A program made the translations under genes and the position numbers. This document shows positions 7,476-15,895 of a stretch of DNA of 64,000 nt, piece by piece (within the stretch, counting starts at the first letter, position 1; every line of letters starts with the position of its first letter). The stretch is from Streptomyces fildesensis (GTDB lineage Bacteria; Actinomycetota; Actinomycetes; Streptomycetales; Streptomycetaceae): contig NZ_JAAIKO010000026.1 of NCBI RefSeq assembly GCF_016107395.1, positions 1 to 64,000 of the forward strand, in the 5' to 3' direction. The notes beneath the pieces are model-generated. The model did not search any database, was not told the origin of the DNA, and was given only the letters and a program-made list of their open reading frames with translations.

Positions 7476-8684
7476 GTGCCCGCATTTCCTCCTTCACCTC
7501 TGCATCTTGCCGTGGCCCTGGACGGCGCGGGCTGGCACCCGGCCGCCTGGCGCGCACCACAGGCCAGGCCTCGCGACCTGCTCACCGCCGGCTACTGGGC
7601 CGACCTCGTCACCGAGGCGGAACGCGGCCTGCTCGACTTCGTCACCTTCGAGGACGCCCTCGGGCTGCAGTCGTCGCGCTTCACCGAGCCGGACGATCGC
7701 ACCGATCAGGTACGCGGCCGGCTGGACGCGGTCCTCATCGCCGCCCGCGTCGCACCGCTGACGCGTCACATCGGGCTGGTGCCGACCGTCGTCACCACCC
7801 ACACCGAGCCGTTCCACATCTCCAAGGCGATCGCCACCCTGGACTACGTCAGCACCGGCCGTGCGGGCCTGCGGGTCCAGGTGTCGGCACGGCAGAGCGA
7901 GGCGGCCCACTTCGGCCGTCGTACGTTCCCGCCTCTGCGCATCGAGGACCTGGACACCCCGGAGGTCCGGGAGTTGACCGCCGAGCTCTTCGAGGAGGCC
8001 GCCGACCACGTCGAGGCCGTCCGCCGTCTGTGGGACAGCTGGGAGGACGACGCGGAGATCCGCGACACCTCCACCGGGCGCTTCGTCGACCGCGACAAAC
8101 TGCACTATGTCGACTTCGAGGGCCGGCACTTCAGCGTCAAGGGACCCTCGATCACCCCCCGGCCGCCCCAGGGACAGCCGGTCGTCACCGCCCTGGCGCA
8201 CCAGAGCGTCCCCTTCCAACTGGTGGGCCGTTCCGCCGACATCGGCTACGTCACCCCGCACGACCCCGGCCACGCCCGCGCCATCTCCGACGAGATACGC
8301 GCGGCCCAGGCCGCGGCAGGGCGCTCCGACGAGCCCCTGCACATCTTCGGTGACCTGGTGGTCTTTCTCGACGACGACGCGGCAGCGGCGGCGGACCGCA
8401 AGGCACGCTTGGACGACCTGGCGGGTTACCCGTACACCAGCGACGCGAAGATCTTCACGGGAAGCCCCGCACAACTCGCCGACCTGCTCCTGCAGTGGCA
8501 GCAGGCCGGACTGTCCGGCTTCCGGTTGCGTCCCGGCGTCATCGGCCATGACCTTCCGGCGATCACCCGCGGCCTGGTGCCCGAACTCCAGCGCCGCGGC
8601 GCCTTCCGGCGGGTGTACGAGGCCGACACCCTGCGCGGGCTGCTCGGGCTGTCCCGTCCCGCCAACCGCTACGCCACCGTCTGA
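7476..8684 (+). CDS. LLM-class flavin-dependent monooxygenase
   Basis: A 402-residue luciferase-like (TIM-barrel) flavin enzyme: LHLAVALDGAGWHPAAWR at the N-terminus, LLDFVTFED, then IGLVPTVVTTHTEPFHISKAIATLDYVSTGRAGLRVQVS, the usual substrate and flavin pocket strand. Enzymes of this type oxidise C-S or C-N bonds with FMNH2 and oxygen, and many release sulfite or a thiol from organosulfur compounds. The GTG at 7476 follows AGGAAG. It is the first gene of a four-gene monooxygenase operon behind a sulfur leader peptide, which suggests sulfur scavenging. Substrate unknown. Confidence 0.85.
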   Translation: MPAFPPSPLHLAVALDGAGWHPAAWRAPQARPRDLLTAGYWADLVTEAERGLLDFVTFEDALGLQSSRFTEPDDRTDQVRGRLDAVLIAARVAPLTRHIGLVPTVVTTHTEPFHISKAIATLDYVSTGRAGLRVQVSARQSEAAHFGRRTFPPLRIEDLDTPEVRELTAELFEEAADHVEAVRRLWDSWEDDAEIRDTSTGRFVDRDKLHYVDFEGRHFSVKGPSITPRPPQGQPVVTALAHQSVPFQLVGRSADIGYVTPHDPGHARAISDEIRAAQAAAGRSDEPLHIFGDLVVFLDDDAAAAADRKARLDDLAGYPYTSDAKIFTGSPAQLADLLLQWQQAGLSGFRLRPGVIGHDLPAITRGLVPELQRRGAFRRVYEADTLRGLLGLSRPANRYATV

Positions 8685-8704
8685 GCCGGGAGGACCGTCC
8701 GACC

Positions 8705-10087
8705 ATGAGCAAGCCACTGAAGCAGATCCATCTCGCGGCCCACTTCCCCGGTGTCAACAACACCACCGTGTGGAGCGACCCGCGGGCCGGCAGCCACATC
8801 GAGTTCAGCTCGTTCGCGCACTTCGCGCGGACCGCCGAACGCGCCAAGTTCGACTTCCTGTTCCTCGCCGAAGGGCTGCGGCTGCGCGAACAGGCCGGGC
8901 AGATCTACGACCTGGACGTGGTCGGGCGGCCGGACACCTTCACGGTGCTGTCCGCTCTGGCCGCGGTGACCGAGCGCCTGGGCCTGACCGGCACCATCAA
9001 CTCCACCTTCAACGAGCCCTACGAGGTGGCCCGCCAGTTCGCCAGCCTCGATCATCTGTCGGACGGGCGTGCCGCCTGGAACGTCGTCACCTCCTGGGAC
9101 GCGTTCACCGGCGAGAACTTCCGCCGCGGCGGCTTCCTCCCGCAGGACCAGCGGTACTCCCGCGCCACGGAGTTCCTCGCGACCGCCATCGAGCTGTTCG
9201 ACTCCTGGCACGGTGAGGAGATCGTCGCCGACCAGGAGTCCGGCATCTTTCTGAAGGACGCGCGCGCCGGGGCCTTCGTCCATGAGGGAGAGCATTTCGA
9301 CATCGCCGGGCAGTTCAATGTCCCGCGCAGTCCGCAGGGCCGTCCGGTGATCTTCCAGGCCGGTGACTCGGAGGAGGGCCGGGAGTTCGCGGCCTCCACC
9401 GCGGACGCGATCTTCAGCCGGTACGGCACCCTGAAGGAGGGTCAGGAGTTCCACGCCGACGTCAAGCGCCGGCTCGCCCGCTACGGGCGCCGCCCCGAGC
9501 AGCTGCTGATCCTGCCGGCCGCGACCTTCGTGCTCGGCGACACCGACGCCGAGGCCCAGGAGCTGGCCCGCGAGGTGCGCCGGCAGCAGGTCAGCGGAGC
9601 GACCGCGCTCAAGCACCTGGAGTTCGTCTGGAACCGCGACCTGTCCGGCTACGACCCGGACGGCCCGCTGCCCGACATCGACCCGGACCTCGGTGAGCAC
9701 ACCATCGCCCGCGGCCGCGCGCAGGTGCGGATGTACCGTGACCCGCTGGCCACCGCCCGCCAGTGGCGTGAGCTCGCGGCGGTCAACAACTGGTCGATCC
9801 GCGACCTCGTCATCGAGACCGGCAGCCGGCAGATCTTCGTCGGCTCCCCGGCCACCGTCGCCGAGTCCATCAACACCCTCGTCCAGGCCGATGCCGCCGA
9901 CGGCTTCATCCTGGTTCCGCACATCACCCCCACCGGTCTGGACGGCTTCGCCGACACCGTCGTACCGCTGCTGCAGGAGCGCGGTGTCTTCCGCACCGCG
10001 TACGAGGGCACCACGCTGCGCGACCACCTGGGACTGGCCCACCCCGACGCCGCCGCCGAGCCGGGCACCGGGCGGGTGGCGTCGTGA
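8705..10087 (+). CDS. NtaA/SnaA/DszA-family FMN-dependent monooxygenase
   Basis: A 460-residue member of the nitrilotriacetate/dimethylsulfide/dibenzothiophene-sulfone monooxygenase family: KQIHLAAHFPGVNNTTVWSDP at the N-terminus, TGTINSTFNEPYEVARQFASLDHLSDGRAAWNVVTSWD, and NVPRSPQGRPVIFQAGDSEEG. It is two-component: reduced FMN comes from a separate flavin reductase, which is not encoded here. Its length fits the family. It starts 20 bases after the preceding gene and overlaps the next by GTGA, so it is part of the same operon. Probable role: C-S bond cleavage for sulfur supply. Confidence 0.88.
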   Translation: MSKPLKQIHLAAHFPGVNNTTVWSDPRAGSHIEFSSFAHFARTAERAKFDFLFLAEGLRLREQAGQIYDLDVVGRPDTFTVLSALAAVTERLGLTGTINSTFNEPYEVARQFASLDHLSDGRAAWNVVTSWDAFTGENFRRGGFLPQDQRYSRATEFLATAIELFDSWHGEEIVADQESGIFLKDARAGAFVHEGEHFDIAGQFNVPRSPQGRPVIFQAGDSEEGREFAASTADAIFSRYGTLKEGQEFHADVKRRLARYGRRPEQLLILPAATFVLGDTDAEAQELAREVRRQQVSGATALKHLEFVWNRDLSGYDPDGPLPDIDPDLGEHTIARGRAQVRMYRDPLATARQWRELAAVNNWSIRDLVIETGSRQIFVGSPATVAESINTLVQADAADGFILVPHITPTGLDGFADTVVPLLQERGVFRTAYEGTTLRDHLGLAHPDAAAEPGTGRVAS

Positions 10088-11161
10088 AGTTCCTGGCCAT
10101 CACCCTCATCGTGCACGCCCCCGACCCGGTGACCGGGGTGCTGAAGCCGACCCACGACCGTTTCCGCGAGGTGATCGACAACGCGGTGTTCGCCGAGGAG
10201 ACCGGGTTCGACGGCTTCGGCGTCGGCGAACGCCACGAGCGGCCGTTCATCTCCTCGTCGCCACCGGTCGTGCTCAGTCACATCGCCGCGCTCACCTCCA
10301 GGATCCGGCTGTTCACCGCCGTCACCACCCTCAGCCTGCTCGACCCGGTACGCGCCTACGAGGACTACGCGACCTTGGACCACTTGTCCGACCCGCCTGG
10401 ACCTGATCATCGGGAAGGGCAACGGCACCGCCCAGCGCGAGCTGTTCCAGGTCACTCCCGATGACCAGTGGGAGCGCAACGCCGAGAGCTATGAGCTGTT
10501 CCGCCGGATCTGGCGGGAGGACAAGGTGACCGCAGAACCGCGCTTCCGCCCGGAGCTCACCGCCGCCGAGGTGTGGCCCAGGCCGTACCAGCAGCCGGTG
10601 CGGGTCTGGCACGGCAGCGCCACCAGCCGGGAGTCCGTCGACCTCGCCGCCCGCTACGGCGACCCGCTGTTCTCGGCCAATGTCACCAACCCCATCGAGC
10701 CCTACGCCGAACTCGTCCGCCACTACCGGGAGCGCCGGGCCCACTACGGCCACGACGCCGCCCACGCGGTGGTCGGCGCCGGTACCGCCGGGTACTACGC
10801 GGCACGCACCTCGCAGGAGGCGATCGCCGCCTACCGGCCGGTCTTCGAGGGGCAGCTGGCCTTCCAGAAGCGGCTGGGTCTGGAGCCGGTGTTCGCGACC
10901 CTGGAGGACTTCGTGGAGCGCAGCTCGGCGCTGATCGGCAGCCCCCAACAGGTGATCGACAAGGTGCACCGCTACCACGAGCAGTTCGGCCACAGCGTGC
11001 TCCATCTGCAGGCGGACGCGAGCGGGCTCGGCGACGCCCGGCACCGGGCCTCGCTGGAACTCTTCCAGTCCGACATCGCGCCCGTACTGCGGCGCGACAT
11101 CCCCGACCCACCGTTCCCCTGGGCCCCGGTCCTCGCCGCGCCCCGACCCGCCGACTTCTGA
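10084..11161 (+). pseudogene. LLM flavin monooxygenase with an internal frameshift
   Basis: Translation starts at the GTG (10084) overlapping the previous stop: MKFLAITLIVHAPDPVTG through VRAYEDYATLDHLSD. The conserved continuation GRLDLIIGKGNGTAQRELF is found only one frame over. At 10390-10396 the DNA reads GACCCGC where GACGGCCGC would give LSDGRLD, so two bases are missing. The second frame then runs cleanly to the stop at 11159-11161. Without the shift the protein would be about 360 residues, normal for the family. As it stands the product ends at 10464 with an unrelated tail. It is a real lesion or a sequencing error in a GC run. Confidence 0.85.
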
Positions 11162-11175
11162 GGAGCACCCCGATC

Positions 11176-12321
11176 ATGTCCGGCATCCCTCTCGGGGTTC
11201 TCGACCTCGTCCCGGTTCCGTCCGGGTCCACCGCGGCCGACGCGCTGCACAACAGCATCGACCTCGCCCGCCAGACCGAGCGGTTCGGCTACACCCGCTA
11301 CTGGGTCGCCGAGCACCATCTCAACCCGGGCGTCGCCGGGACCTCTCCCGCTGTCGTGCTGGCCCTGACCGCCTCCGCGACCTCCACGATCAGGATCGGT
11401 TCCGGGGCGGTCCTGCTGGGCCACCGCACCGCCCTGTCCACCGTCGAGGAGTTCGGCCTCATCGACGCCCTGCACCCCGGGCGGCTCGACCTGGGCCTCG
11501 GCCGCTCCGGGGGACGTCCCCCCAGTCCGAGCGCGGACTCCGTTCCGGCCGTGGGACCCGTCGTGACCGCGACCCCGGTCATCGACGGACACGCTCCCAA
11601 CGGGCTGCGGATCCCACCCCGGTTCTCCTTCGAGCACCTGCTCGGCTCACCCCGGTTCGCCCTCCAGCAGCGCCTGCTGCGCCAACCGAACGCCGAGGCG
11701 CAGGATTACGGCGAGCAGATCGACGACATCCTCGCCCTGCTGCGCGGCACCTACCGTTCGGCCGACGGCGTCGAGGCGCACGCCGTGCCCGGCGAGGGCG
11801 CCGCCGTGCAGGTGTGGATCCTGGGCAGCAGCGGCGGGCAGAGCGCCGACGTCGCCGGCCGCAACGGTTTGCGTTTCGCCTCCAACTACCACGTCAGCCC
11901 GGCCACCGTCCTGGAGGCGACCGAGGGGTACCGCGCCGCGTTCCAGCCCTCCGACGATCTCGACAAGCCGTACGTCAGCGTCTCGGCCGACGTCGTCGTC
12001 GCCCAGGACGACGCGACGGCCCGTGAACTCGCCGCCGGCTACGGTCCGTGGGTCCGCAGCATCCGCACCGCAGAGGGCGCCATCGCCTTCCCCACCCCCG
12101 AGCAGGCCCGCGCCCATGTGTGGACCGACGAGGACCGGGCTTTGGTGGCCGACCGCGTCGACACCCAGTTCGTCGGCACCGCAGGACATGTGGCCGACCA
12201 GCTCGAACGACTTCAGGAGGCCACCGGCGCCGACGAGCTGGTCATCACGACCATCACGCACGACCACGCCGACCGGGTGGGTTCCTACCGGCTCCTGGCC
12301 GAGGAGTGGCAACGCCGCTGA
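11176..12321 (+). CDS. LLM-class flavin-dependent oxidoreductase
   Basis: A 381-residue luciferase-like enzyme: IPLGVLDLVPVPSGSTAADAL, then RYWVAEHHLNPGVAGTSPAVVLALTASATSTIRIGSGAVLLGHR, and LHPGRLDLGLGRSG. The first family glycine loop is followed by a low-complexity insert (GRPPSPSADSVPAVG) whose DNA holds a 14-bp palindrome, GGGGGACGTCCCCC, at 11509-11522. That looks like an inserted repeat. ATG at 11176 follows AGGAG. It is the last gene of the monooxygenase operon and probably acts in the same organosulfur pathway. The substrate is not predictable. Confidence 0.85.
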   Translation: MSGIPLGVLDLVPVPSGSTAADALHNSIDLARQTERFGYTRYWVAEHHLNPGVAGTSPAVVLALTASATSTIRIGSGAVLLGHRTALSTVEEFGLIDALHPGRLDLGLGRSGGRPPSPSADSVPAVGPVVTATPVIDGHAPNGLRIPPRFSFEHLLGSPRFALQQRLLRQPNAEAQDYGEQIDDILALLRGTYRSADGVEAHAVPGEGAAVQVWILGSSGGQSADVAGRNGLRFASNYHVSPATVLEATEGYRAAFQPSDDLDKPYVSVSADVVVAQDDATARELAAGYGPWVRSIRTAEGAIAFPTPEQARAHVWTDEDRALVADRVDTQFVGTAGHVADQLERLQEATGADELVITTITHDHADRVGSYRLLAEEWQRR

Positions 12322-12389
12322 GGTCCTTCCCATGACGGGCCGCTGGGGGCCTGACAGCCCGCGGTCAATGGGTCGTAACGCATCGGCGG

Positions 12390-12439
12390 ACTGTCAGTCT
12401 GGGTTGACAACATGATGGCTGTCAGCCCAGACTGACAGT
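12390..12439. promoter_or_regulatory. 20-bp inverted repeat over a promoter: likely autoregulatory operator
   Basis: ACTGTCAGTCTGGGTTGACA (12390-12409) and TGTCAGCCCAGACTGACAGT (12420-12439) are inverted copies with one mismatch, separated by 10 bases. The left arm contains a perfect -35 TTGACA (12404-12409). A weak -10 CAGACT (12428-12433) sits 18 bases further on. The next gene begins at 12441, 7 bases after that box, with no ribosome binding site, so the transcript is probably leaderless. The HTH protein encoded immediately downstream is the natural candidate to bind it. Confidence 0.7.
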
Positions 12440-12440
12440 C

Positions 12441-12644
12441 ATGGAAGCAGGAGATCTCGCAGAACGCCTCAGGTCGCACGACCCCGCCGTCGGGCTACGG
12501 GCGGTGGGCGCCCTGCACCGACTGGCCGAGCAGATCGAAACGGCAGCGGTGGTCCGCGCCAGGGAGCAGGGATGGTCCTGGGAACAGATCGGGGATGCCC
12601 TCGGCGTGTCACGGCAATCGGCGCACGCCAAACACGGGAAGTGA
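12441..12644 (+). CDS. Small helix-turn-helix protein
   Basis: A 67-residue protein with a C-terminal [23 protein letters not shown], the typical regulator partner found beside Clp-N-domain proteins in streptomycetes. Its start abuts a large palindrome that covers the promoter, so it probably represses its own operon. It is separated from the Clp-N gene by only 7 bases and must be co-transcribed. The DNA-binding assignment is firm; regulation is inferred. Confidence 0.8.
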   Translation: MEAGDLAERLRSHDPAVGLRAVGALHRLAEQIETAAVVRAREQGWSWEQIGDALGVSRQSAHAKHGK

Positions 12645-12651
12645 GACGACA

Positions 12652-13122
12652 GTGTTCGAACAGTTCGCAACAGGTGCCCGCGCGGCGGTCACGTCCGCTC
12701 TGGAAGAAGCCAGGCTGCGCGGCGATCGCCGCATCGGCACCGAGCACCTCCTCCTGGGAGTACTCCACGAGCCCGGCTCGCTCGCGGTCCGATCCCTCGG
12801 TACCGACCTGGAGGCCGCACGTACCGCCCTCGACGTCCTCGACCGGTCGGCACTGGCCGCGATCGGCATCGACGTCCAGGGCGTCGAGAGGCCGCCGGTC
12901 CCCGTCTCACGCAAGCGCACCCCCTTCACCTCCGGTGCCCGCTCGGTGCTCCCGCGCGCCCTCGTCGAGGTGAAGAAGGCCGGCAGCCGGCGCATCACGC
13001 CGGAGCACCTGCTGCTCGCGATCCTTGACTGTGAGCGGCCTGATCCCGCGGCAGAGCTGATGGAGCAGCTGGGCATCGACCGTGCGGCCGTCCGTGAACG
13101 CATCAGGCAGGCGGACGCCTGA
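12652..13122 (+). CDS. Clp N-terminal-domain protein
   Basis: A 156-residue protein with two Clp-N (ClpA/B/C N-terminal) repeats. The first includes [25 protein letters not shown] (about residues 25-50), the second [25 protein letters not shown] (about 115-140). No AAA+ ATPase module follows, so it is a stand-alone adaptor-like domain that may bind ClpP-associated partners or substrates. It starts with GTG 7 bases after the HTH gene. Such HTH/Clp-N pairs are common in Streptomyces; the biological role is not established. Confidence 0.85.
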   Translation: MFEQFATGARAAVTSALEEARLRGDRRIGTEHLLLGVLHEPGSLAVRSLGTDLEAARTALDVLDRSALAAIGIDVQGVERPPVPVSRKRTPFTSGARSVLPRALVEVKKAGSRRITPEHLLLAILDCERPDPAAELMEQLGIDRAAVRERIRQADA

Positions 13123-13146
13123 GATCCCCGGTCCACCCAGAGATCG

Positions 13147-13345
13147 TCATGAGGTGGTGAGTTCGCGTACGAGCGCGGCGACCTGCTCGGTTTCGATGAG
13201 AAAGCCGTCGTGACCGTAGGGGGAGTGGACCATTCGCAGCCGGTCGGCCGAAGGAATACCGGCTGCCAACTCGGCCTGCTGGGCGGGTGGGTAGAGACGG
13301 TCGGAGTCGACTGCGGCGACCAGCGTCCTGGCGGTGACCCGGCGC
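13147..13345 (-). pseudogene. C-terminal remnant of homoserine O-acetyltransferase (metX)
   Basis: Leftward reading gives [53 protein letters not shown] and a stop at 13147. This is the last ~60 residues of MetX, with the catalytic Asp (VDSDRLYP) and His (GHDGF). All upstream MetX sequence is gone: the frame joins, out of phase, to a MetY fragment at about 13340. MetY and MetX normally sit in that order in one operon, so one deletion could have removed everything between. Confidence 0.8.
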
Positions 13346-13597
13346 TGCCCGCCTCGACGCCGTCACGCAGTTCGAAGGCCAGGACCGCGCCGGCACCACG
13401 CGGCAGATAGCGCTGCCCGGCCTCGTACCACTGGTTGGACGGCAGGCCCGGGTAGTGGACGGCGGCGACCTCGTCGCGCTGCTCCAGCCATTCGGCGAGC
13501 GCCTGGGCGTTGGCCGAGTGCCGTTCGATGCGCAGGCTGAGTGTCTCCACGCCCTGCAGCAGCAGGAAGGCGGAGAGCGCGCCGAAGGCGCGGAGAC
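13340..13597 (-). pseudogene. Internal remnant of O-acetylhomoserine sulfhydrylase (metY)
   Basis: Leftward reading gives [20 protein letters not shown], then [20 protein letters not shown], then [37 protein letters not shown]. This is the characteristic C-terminal third of PLP-dependent MetY/CGS-family enzymes. The pyridoxal lysine region and the true C-terminus are missing. It begins abruptly at about 13597, 50 bases after a sulfur leader-peptide ORF on the same strand, and runs into the metX remnant. It is non-functional debris of a metY-metX operon. Confidence 0.8.
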
Positions 13598-13649
13598 AAG
13601 GGGGATGATCAGCGGCCGGAGAGGGCGGCCGGACGCCGGGAGCGTGGCG

Positions 13650-13724
13650 TCAGCGCACGGCGCGACAACCGGTGCTGGTGACACGCCCGTAGTCCACGTG
13701 GCGACGGGTCACAAGCAGGGTCAT
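13650..13724 (-). CDS. Sulfur-type leader peptide (24 aa) before the metY/metX remnant
   Basis: A 24-residue ORF reading MTLLVTRRHVDYGRVTSTGC plus RAVR. It shares the RRHVD-x-x-R-V-x-S core with the leader ORFs at 6269 and 7286 and has one cysteine codon near the end. It lies on the same strand 50 bases upstream of the metY fragment, the position expected for an attenuator peptide of a methionine/sulfhydrylation operon. Its survival in front of a destroyed operon makes it a relic. A possible GCAGGG site lies inside the ORF, so initiation is unclear. Confidence 0.6.
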   Translation of the reverse strand: MTLLVTRRHVDYGRVTSTGCRAVR

Positions 13725-13836
13725 GCCGCAAAAAACCCACAGTGATGAGATCCGCACCAGCACGTCGTGCAGACCGAGTTGGGTCCCGGCCGGCCCGGCC
13801 GCCGCGGGCAGCCGAAGCCGGCTCGCGATCGAGGTC

Positions 13837-14619
13837 TCATCCGCGCTCGCGGAGGTACGCCTCCAGCTCTGCCGCCCCGGTCAGCATCGACCGTCCGCGG
13901 GCGGAGAGTCGACCGTGCCAGTCGCACAGTGCGGCCTCCAGCGGTTCCAGGCCGCCGGCCGCCCGCACCTGGGTGATCAGCGGGGCGATCTGCTCCAGCA
14001 GATAGCCGCCCCGCCTGAGCTGATGGGCCAGCCGGGCATCCCGAACGTCGGCCTCGTCGTAGACGCGGTAACCGGTCCGTGGGTCGCGGCGCGGGCGCAC
14101 CAGCTCGGCGCGCTCCCATTTGCGCAGCGTCGCGGGCCGGATTCCGAGCTGGTCCGCCAGCGGCCCGATGAACGTGGGCCCAATGAAGGTGCCGCCGGGC
14201 CCGGACACCGCGGCCGGCTCGGACTCCACGCCGGGCTCGGACCCGACACCGGGCTCGGACCCCAAACCGGGCTCCAGGTCGCGGAGGGCGCTCTCCACAG
14301 CCTGGAGCGTCCGCCGGTCGCCGAGCAGTTGGGCGTGGCTCTCGTCGATGAGGCGCAACGCCTCGTCGACCGCACCCTGGTTCACGGCCCGCAGGATCGC
14401 CGCCGCCGTCCGGTGGCCGTGGCCGGGCACCAGGGCGAGGAACGCGCGCAGGGCCCCGGCGTGCAGCGGGGTGTAGGTGCGGTAGCCGTGGGGTGTGCGA
14501 ACGGCGGCCGGCAGGATGCCGGCCTCCTCGTAGTTCCTGACCGCCTGCGTGGACAGACCGTGCCCGCGCGCCAGATCGACCGGCCTGAGCCGATCACCAC
14601 TTTGAAGGTTTCTCCGCAT
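13837..14619 (-). CDS. MerR-type regulator with two HTH domains (TioE-like)
   Basis: A 260-residue regulator with two MerR helix-turn-helix regions. The first covers residues 9-45 (VDLARGHGLSTQAVRNYEEAG, then TPHGYRTYT). The second is in the C-terminal half (ADQLGIRPATLRKWERAELV, then TGYRVYDEADVRDARLAHQL). A repetitive linker, GSEPGV/ESEP, separates them. Proteins called TioE-type have this double-MerR plan. The start is the ATG at 14617-14619; homology ends there although the frame is open further. It is divergent from the erythromycin-esterase homologue, its probable target, with inverted repeats between them. Confidence 0.82.
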   Translation of the reverse strand: MRRNLQSGDRLRPVDLARGHGLSTQAVRNYEEAGILPAAVRTPHGYRTYTPLHAGALRAFLALVPGHGHRTAAAILRAVNQGAVDEALRLIDESHAQLLGDRRTLQAVESALRDLEPGLGSEPGVGSEPGVESEPAAVSGPGGTFIGPTFIGPLADQLGIRPATLRKWERAELVRPRRDPRTGYRVYDEADVRDARLAHQLRRGGYLLEQIAPLITQVRAAGGLEPLEAALCDWHGRLSARGRSMLTGAAELEAYLRERG

Positions 14620-14642
14620 GAAGCTGACGATATCGCGGGAAA

Positions 14643-14674
14643 GTTTCAACCGAAGGTTCAACGATACCGTTGAA
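14643..14674. promoter_or_regulatory. Operator-like repeats between merR-type gene and esterase gene
   Basis: TTCAAC (14657-14662) and GTTGAA (14669-14674) form an inverted repeat with a 6-base gap, and a further GTTTCAAC lies at 14643-14650. Such dyads placed in the spacer of divergent promoters are typical MerR-family binding sites. The only candidate regulator nearby is the double-MerR protein. Confidence 0.5.
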
Positions 14675-14677
14675 GGC

Positions 14678-15895
14678 ATGGCTACTGACATCAAGGACAC
14701 CGTCCATGCCGTCGAGGCTGCCGCCGTCATGAGGCTGCTCCAGGACCGGCCTCGGCTGCTCGCCCTGGGCGAGCCCACCCACGGCCAGGATGCTCTGCTC
14801 GACCTGCGCAACGAGCTCTTCCAGCAGCTGGTCGAGCAGGAGGGCTACCGGACGATCACGATCGAGAGCGACTGCATGATGGGACTGGTCGTGGACGACT
14901 ACGTCACCTCGGGCACGGGCACTCTCGACGAGGTCATGGAGCAGGGAGTCAGCCACGGCTGGGGCACCTTCGCGGCCAACCGCGAGCTCGTGCGCTGGAT
15001 GCGCTCCTACAACGTCCGCGCCGAGACCGACGGCCGGCCCGCGTTTGAGCGGCTCCGCTTCGCCGGGTTCGACGGCCCGCTGGAGATCACCCATGCCGCG
15101 AGCCCCCGGCAGGCCCTCACCGCACTCCACGGCTACCTCGCGGCCCGGGTGGAAGCGGACCTGCTCCCCTGTACCGCGGACACCCTCGACCGCCTGCTGG
15201 GTGCCGACGACCGGTGGACCGATCCCGCCGCGATGATGGACCCGTCCCGATCCACGGGGCAGTCGGCCGAGGCCGGTCAACTGCGGCTGCTCACCGACGA
15301 TCTGGTGGCGCTGCTCGACGCGCGGACGCCGCACCTGATCACGGCGAACTCGCGGGACGACTGGGACCGGGCTCGCCTGTACGGGCGCACCGCGACCGGC
15401 CTGCTGCGCTACCACCACTCGATGGCCGACACTTCACCGGCCCGCATGACCCGGCTGTGCGCGCTGCGGGACTTGATGATGGCCCACAACCTCCTCGCCC
15501 TCGCCGAACGGGGCCCGGTACTCGTCCACGCCCACAACTCCCATCTCCAGCGGGAGAAGAGCACGATGCAGATGTGGCAGGGGCCGGTGGAGTGGTGGAG
15601 CGCCGGTGCGCTGGTGAGCGCCCAACTCGGCAAGGAGTACGCCTTCGTGGCCGCAGCCCTTGGCACGATCCGGCACCAGGGAGTGGACACACCGCCGCCG
15701 GACACCGTCGAAGGACTCCTGTACGCGCTCCCGGAAGACCGCTGCGTCATCGACGCCCCGCGGCTGGCCACCGCCCTCGGCACCACACGGCCCGAGACCC
15801 GCGTGTCCCCCTGGTTCGGCTACGCCCCGCTCGACCCGGCCCACCTGGCCGACAGCGACGGTCTCGTGTTCGTCAAGGACGTCCAGCAGAGCTGA
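14678..15895 (+). CDS. Erythromycin esterase family protein
   Basis: A 405-residue homologue of EreA-type macrolide esterases. ALGEPTHGQDALLDLRNELF carries the conserved Glu/His pair, IESD the catalytic-site Glu, and VLVHAHNSHLQREKSTMQMW a second conserved histidine segment; it ends YAPLDPAHLADSDGLVFVKD. Some family members open macrolactones, but many have unknown hydrolase roles, so macrolide resistance is only a possibility. I place the start at the ATG at 14678; an in-frame ATG at 14618 has no ribosome binding site and would run through the operator. It is divergent from the MerR-type regulator. Confidence 0.8.
   Translation: MATDIKDTVHAVEAAAVMRLLQDRPRLLALGEPTHGQDALLDLRNELFQQLVEQEGYRTITIESDCMMGLVVDDYVTSGTGTLDEVMEQGVSHGWGTFAANRELVRWMRSYNVRAETDGRPAFERLRFAGFDGPLEITHAASPRQALTALHGYLAARVEADLLPCTADTLDRLLGADDRWTDPAAMMDPSRSTGQSAEAGQLRLLTDDLVALLDARTPHLITANSRDDWDRARLYGRTATGLLRYHHSMADTSPARMTRLCALRDLMMAHNLLALAERGPVLVHAHNSHLQREKSTMQMWQGPVEWWSAGALVSAQLGKEYAFVAAALGTIRHQGVDTPPPDTVEGLLYALPEDRCVIDAPRLATALGTTRPETRVSPWFGYAPLDPAHLADSDGLVFVKDVQQS

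Noticed and set aside
10573-11175. Open frame running in phase into the fourth monooxygenase gene
   Set aside because: It is the shadow of the third monooxygenase gene; the real start is the ATG at 11176 with AGGAG.
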